Notes under the pieces: generated by a model
The model's database searches: none
What the model was told of the DNA's origin: nothing
The model's input: the letters and a program-made list of their open reading frames with translations, nothing else
Made by a program: the position numbers and the translations under genes
NCBI GenBank assembly: GCA_944324075.1
Contig: CALUUZ010000001.1
Span: forward strand, 62,001 to 126,000
Source of the DNA: Candidatus Mailhella excrementigallinarum
GTDB lineage: Bacteria > Desulfobacterota > Desulfovibrionia > Desulfovibrionales > Desulfovibrionaceae
Reading direction: 5' to 3'
Length of the DNA stretch: 64,000 nt
In this document: positions 62,190 to 64,000 of the stretch, in pieces
Layout of the letters: each line of letters starts with the position of its first letter
Numbering within the stretch: the stretch's first letter is position 1

Positions 62190-63575
62190 ATGGAATATTC
62201 TTCCCTGTCCATTGATGATTCCATACAACGGCTCATGGAACACCTGAGCACTGTGCGTTTTGAAGATATCCCCAGGGATACCGTATACAGGGCCAGGCTG
62301 GTCGCAGCCGATACGTTCGGCTGCATTCTCAGCGGAAAACATGAAAAGGCGGCTCACGCCGCGCACGCCCAGGTCATGGACTGGGGCGGAACGGAACAGG
62401 CCACCATGTGGGGGTTCGGCGACAAGGCACCTCTGCCTCACACCGCCTATGTGAATGCGCTGTGCGCCAGGGCAAACGACTACGGCCCGGTCGAAACCTT
62501 TGCGGCGGGCCGCTTCAAGCCCCTGCACGTCAGTGAAACCATGGTGCCCGTTTCATTGGCCGCGGCGGAAATGCTGCACGCCGACGGCCGATCCATGCTG
62601 ACGGCGCTCATCTGTGCCGAAGATTTCGTGGGCAGACTTTCCGGCTGTATGGATATGCCTCTTCCCATAGACTGCCGCGGCACGCTCAATACATTGGGAG
62701 CCACAGTTGTGTATGGCAAACTCAAAGCCTTTACGCCCCGGCAGTTTGCCGACGCGCTGTGGCTGGCTCTCCACCAGTTGAACGGTATCAGGCAGGGAAC
62801 GCATTTCCAGCTTTCCCAAGGGTTTTCCGCCATGCATGGTCTTCTCGCCGCCGATCTCGCCGCGCGCGGTCTGAAGGGAGTTGATGAGCCGTGCGCGGAA
62901 CTGAAGCGTCTGCACAACATCTTCATCCGGAATCTCTCTCCTGATGATCTGATGGAACAACTGGGCAAGGTCTTTTACAGCACGACGACATTCAAGGCAT
63001 GGCCGGCCTGCCGGGCCACTCATGCGGGCATTGAATGTGCGGTGAATATTGCGAAGCAAACCTCCATACAACCTGACAAGATACGGGAAGCCGTTCTCAC
63101 CGTTTCACCCTGGACCATGAGCCACGCCGTGGCGCGGCCTTTCCGCATCCGGAACTATGCCCATGCCGACGCCATCTATTCCCTTCAGTATGTCGTCGCC
63201 GTCGCGCTGCTGCATGGAGGAGTGGAATTGAAGCATATGGCGGAACACGCCGTGGAGGATGAAGAAACGATCCGGCTCGCCGGCAGGATACGTCTGAGTT
63301 CCGAAGGCTGGCCGGCCCATGCCGGCGACAGCTTTCTCGCGACGGGGCTGAAGCTCGTCTGTGATGATGGGGAATTTTCAGCCTATGTCCCTCTTCCCAG
63401 AGGGAATTCCGTCATGGGACCAAGTCTGTCGGAGAGCGAAGTCAGGGAAAAATTTCTGTCAAACGCCGCGTTTTCAGGAATACTGTCCCCCCATGATGCC
63501 GAAACTGCCTGGGATTTCTTTACCGGGCTTGATCAACAGCAGGACCTGAGTCCGCTGCTTGCGCTTGTCGGCTGA
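62190..63575 (+). CDS. MmgE/PrpD-family protein
   Basis: A 461-residue cytoplasmic protein of the 2-methylcitrate dehydratase/cis-aconitate decarboxylase/iminodisuccinate epimerase superfamily. Family landmarks are ARLVAADTFGCILSGKHEKA near the N-terminus, ALCARANDYGPVETFAAGRF, and a conserved core YSTTTFKAWPACRATHAGIE with H-x-D/H-type residues; HADAIYSLQYVVAVALLHGG follows. The usual ND-(Y/F)-D-D-t catalytic aspartate region is NDYGPVE here, so the substrate may differ. I chose the ATG at 62190 because GAGGTG stands six bases upstream; a GTG at 62181 is possible. Last gene of cassette 3, so it should process the TctCAB-imported acid or the reductase product. Confidence 0.85.
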   Translation: MEYSSLSIDDSIQRLMEHLSTVRFEDIPRDTVYRARLVAADTFGCILSGKHEKAAHAAHAQVMDWGGTEQATMWGFGDKAPLPHTAYVNALCARANDYGPVETFAAGRFKPLHVSETMVPVSLAAAEMLHADGRSMLTALICAEDFVGRLSGCMDMPLPIDCRGTLNTLGATVVYGKLKAFTPRQFADALWLALHQLNGIRQGTHFQLSQGFSAMHGLLAADLAARGLKGVDEPCAELKRLHNIFIRNLSPDDLMEQLGKVFYSTTTFKAWPACRATHAGIECAVNIAKQTSIQPDKIREAVLTVSPWTMSHAVARPFRIRNYAHADAIYSLQYVVAVALLHGGVELKHMAEHAVEDEETIRLAGRIRLSSEGWPAHAGDSFLATGLKLVCDDGEFSAYVPLPRGNSVMGPSLSESEVREKFLSNAAFSGILSPHDAETAWDFFTGLDQQQDLSPLLALVG

Positions 63576-63643
63576 AATATTCCTCCGGAACAGACCTTCT
63601 GTCGAGAACCGTGTACTCCTGCCGCCGAAACATAGTTCATGAA

Positions 63644-63955
63644 GGCTCTGTCACATAACCGTGTTGATAGCGTTGCGCGGCGCGTATGGTTTTGCTCCGG
63701 CACAGACGGCAATGAATATTGCCGCAAAGGCAGCCCGTGTTCCACACGGGCCAAAGGCAACAAGTATCCACGGCCGGATCGCTTGCGCCTTCGTGAAGCT
63801 GCGCTTCACTCGGCTCCGCTCCGCGTGACATTTGACCGCTCCTCATCCCCCAAGATGCCGCATTACCATGCAGCGGGGGGCGTCGCTCCATGGCTCGTCA
63901 ACGCTCGCGCCTCCGGCGGCAAAGGTCAGTATCAGCACTATTCTGGAACAGAGCC
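63644..63955. mobile_element. Complete family C MITE (312 bp) with target duplication
   Basis: Left end GGCTCTGTCACATAACCGTG; right end, in reverse, GGCTCTGTTCCAGAATAGTG. Flanking octamers TTCATGAA (63636-63643) and TTAATGAA (63956-63963) differ at one base, consistent with an 8-bp target duplication. It shares long internal stretches with the copy at 24254, such as GCCCGTGTTCCACACGGGC and TATCCACGGCCGG. It carries no open gene and lies 68 bases downstream of the MmgE/PrpD stop. Confidence 0.82.
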
Positions 63956-63963
63956 TTAATGAA

Positions 63964-64000
63964 CAGCTTTTATCGGCGTTTCCTTGGAGCGTTCTTTGAA
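63964..64000. other. Window end, no feature recognised
   Basis: The last 37 bases after the MITE contain no recognisable gene start; GGAGCGTT near 63990 could be the beginning of another family A element cut by the window edge. Confidence 0.2.

Overview
The window is a GC-rich (about 60%) chromosomal segment of an anaerobic, probably flagellated, Gram-negative bacterium. The best fit is Desulfovibrionaceae (a gut-type relative of Desulfovibrio, Bilophila or Mailhella). The main reason is the block at 18545-22510: an Mrp/ORP-type P-loop ATPase diverging from an operon of a DUF134-NifX protein, two ferredoxin-MinD ATPases and a NifX protein, which resembles the anaerobe-specific orange-protein (ORP) loci of Desulfovibrio. 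The many sigma-54 activators, ferredoxin-linked flavoenzymes and TRAP/TTT importers agree. No rRNA, tRNA or CRISPR array was seen.

Layout. 1-17034 is mostly housekeeping: the end of a GH144-like glucoamylase, a macro-domain protein, a GGDEF protein, argD, purL, a polyprenyl diphosphate synthase, DUF2065, glmU, an isolated flgE, hisD, purC and fabI, then two tiny membrane-peptide genes converging on a 66-bp perfect palindrome. 17498-25466 holds a YhcH-family protein, a TraR/DksA zinc-finger protein, the ORP-type cluster, a receiver-like protein, a YfcE-type phosphoesterase and a YitT membrane protein.

25754-41626 contains two catabolic or respiratory cassettes. Cassette 1 is ferredoxin, FAD flavoprotein and two tandem SLC13 permeases, beside a 1061-residue TPR/sigma-54 activator. 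Cassette 2 is FAD flavoprotein, ferredoxin, TRAP DctP and DctQM, divergent from a PAS/sigma-54 activator. 55313-63575 is cassette 3: a sigma-54 activator, an OYE-type FMN/FAD/4Fe-4S reductase, TctC, TctA, TctB and MmgE/PrpD. Each cassette joins an organic-anion importer, a soluble flavin/iron-sulfur enzyme and its own activator. Each has a candidate -24/-12 promoter and near-perfect palindromes in the control region. The sequence suggests three separately inducible systems that import and reduce (or otherwise transform) unsaturated or hydroxylated carboxylates. The substrates are unknown.

42247-46500 is a stress island: large KatE-type catalase, a CsbD-like small protein, a secreted helical protein and DUF533. 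It is followed by an NhaC antiporter, an SsuBCA-like ABC importer, an AssT-type arylsulfotransferase and a KefC/YbaL-type antiporter.

An unexpected layer is the density of non-coding repeats. Family A elements (terminal motif AGAGCGTTTTGCCATTGAA) occur at about 15 loci and in five cases begin exactly at a gene's TAG stop codon. Family B elements end on the TGATG that starts katE and the DUF533 gene. Family C elements are about 312-bp MITEs with IS6-like termini and 8-bp target duplications. In addition, the activator at 39656 carries a (GA)18 tract that currently puts its DNA-binding domain out of frame, which looks like a phase-variable switch.
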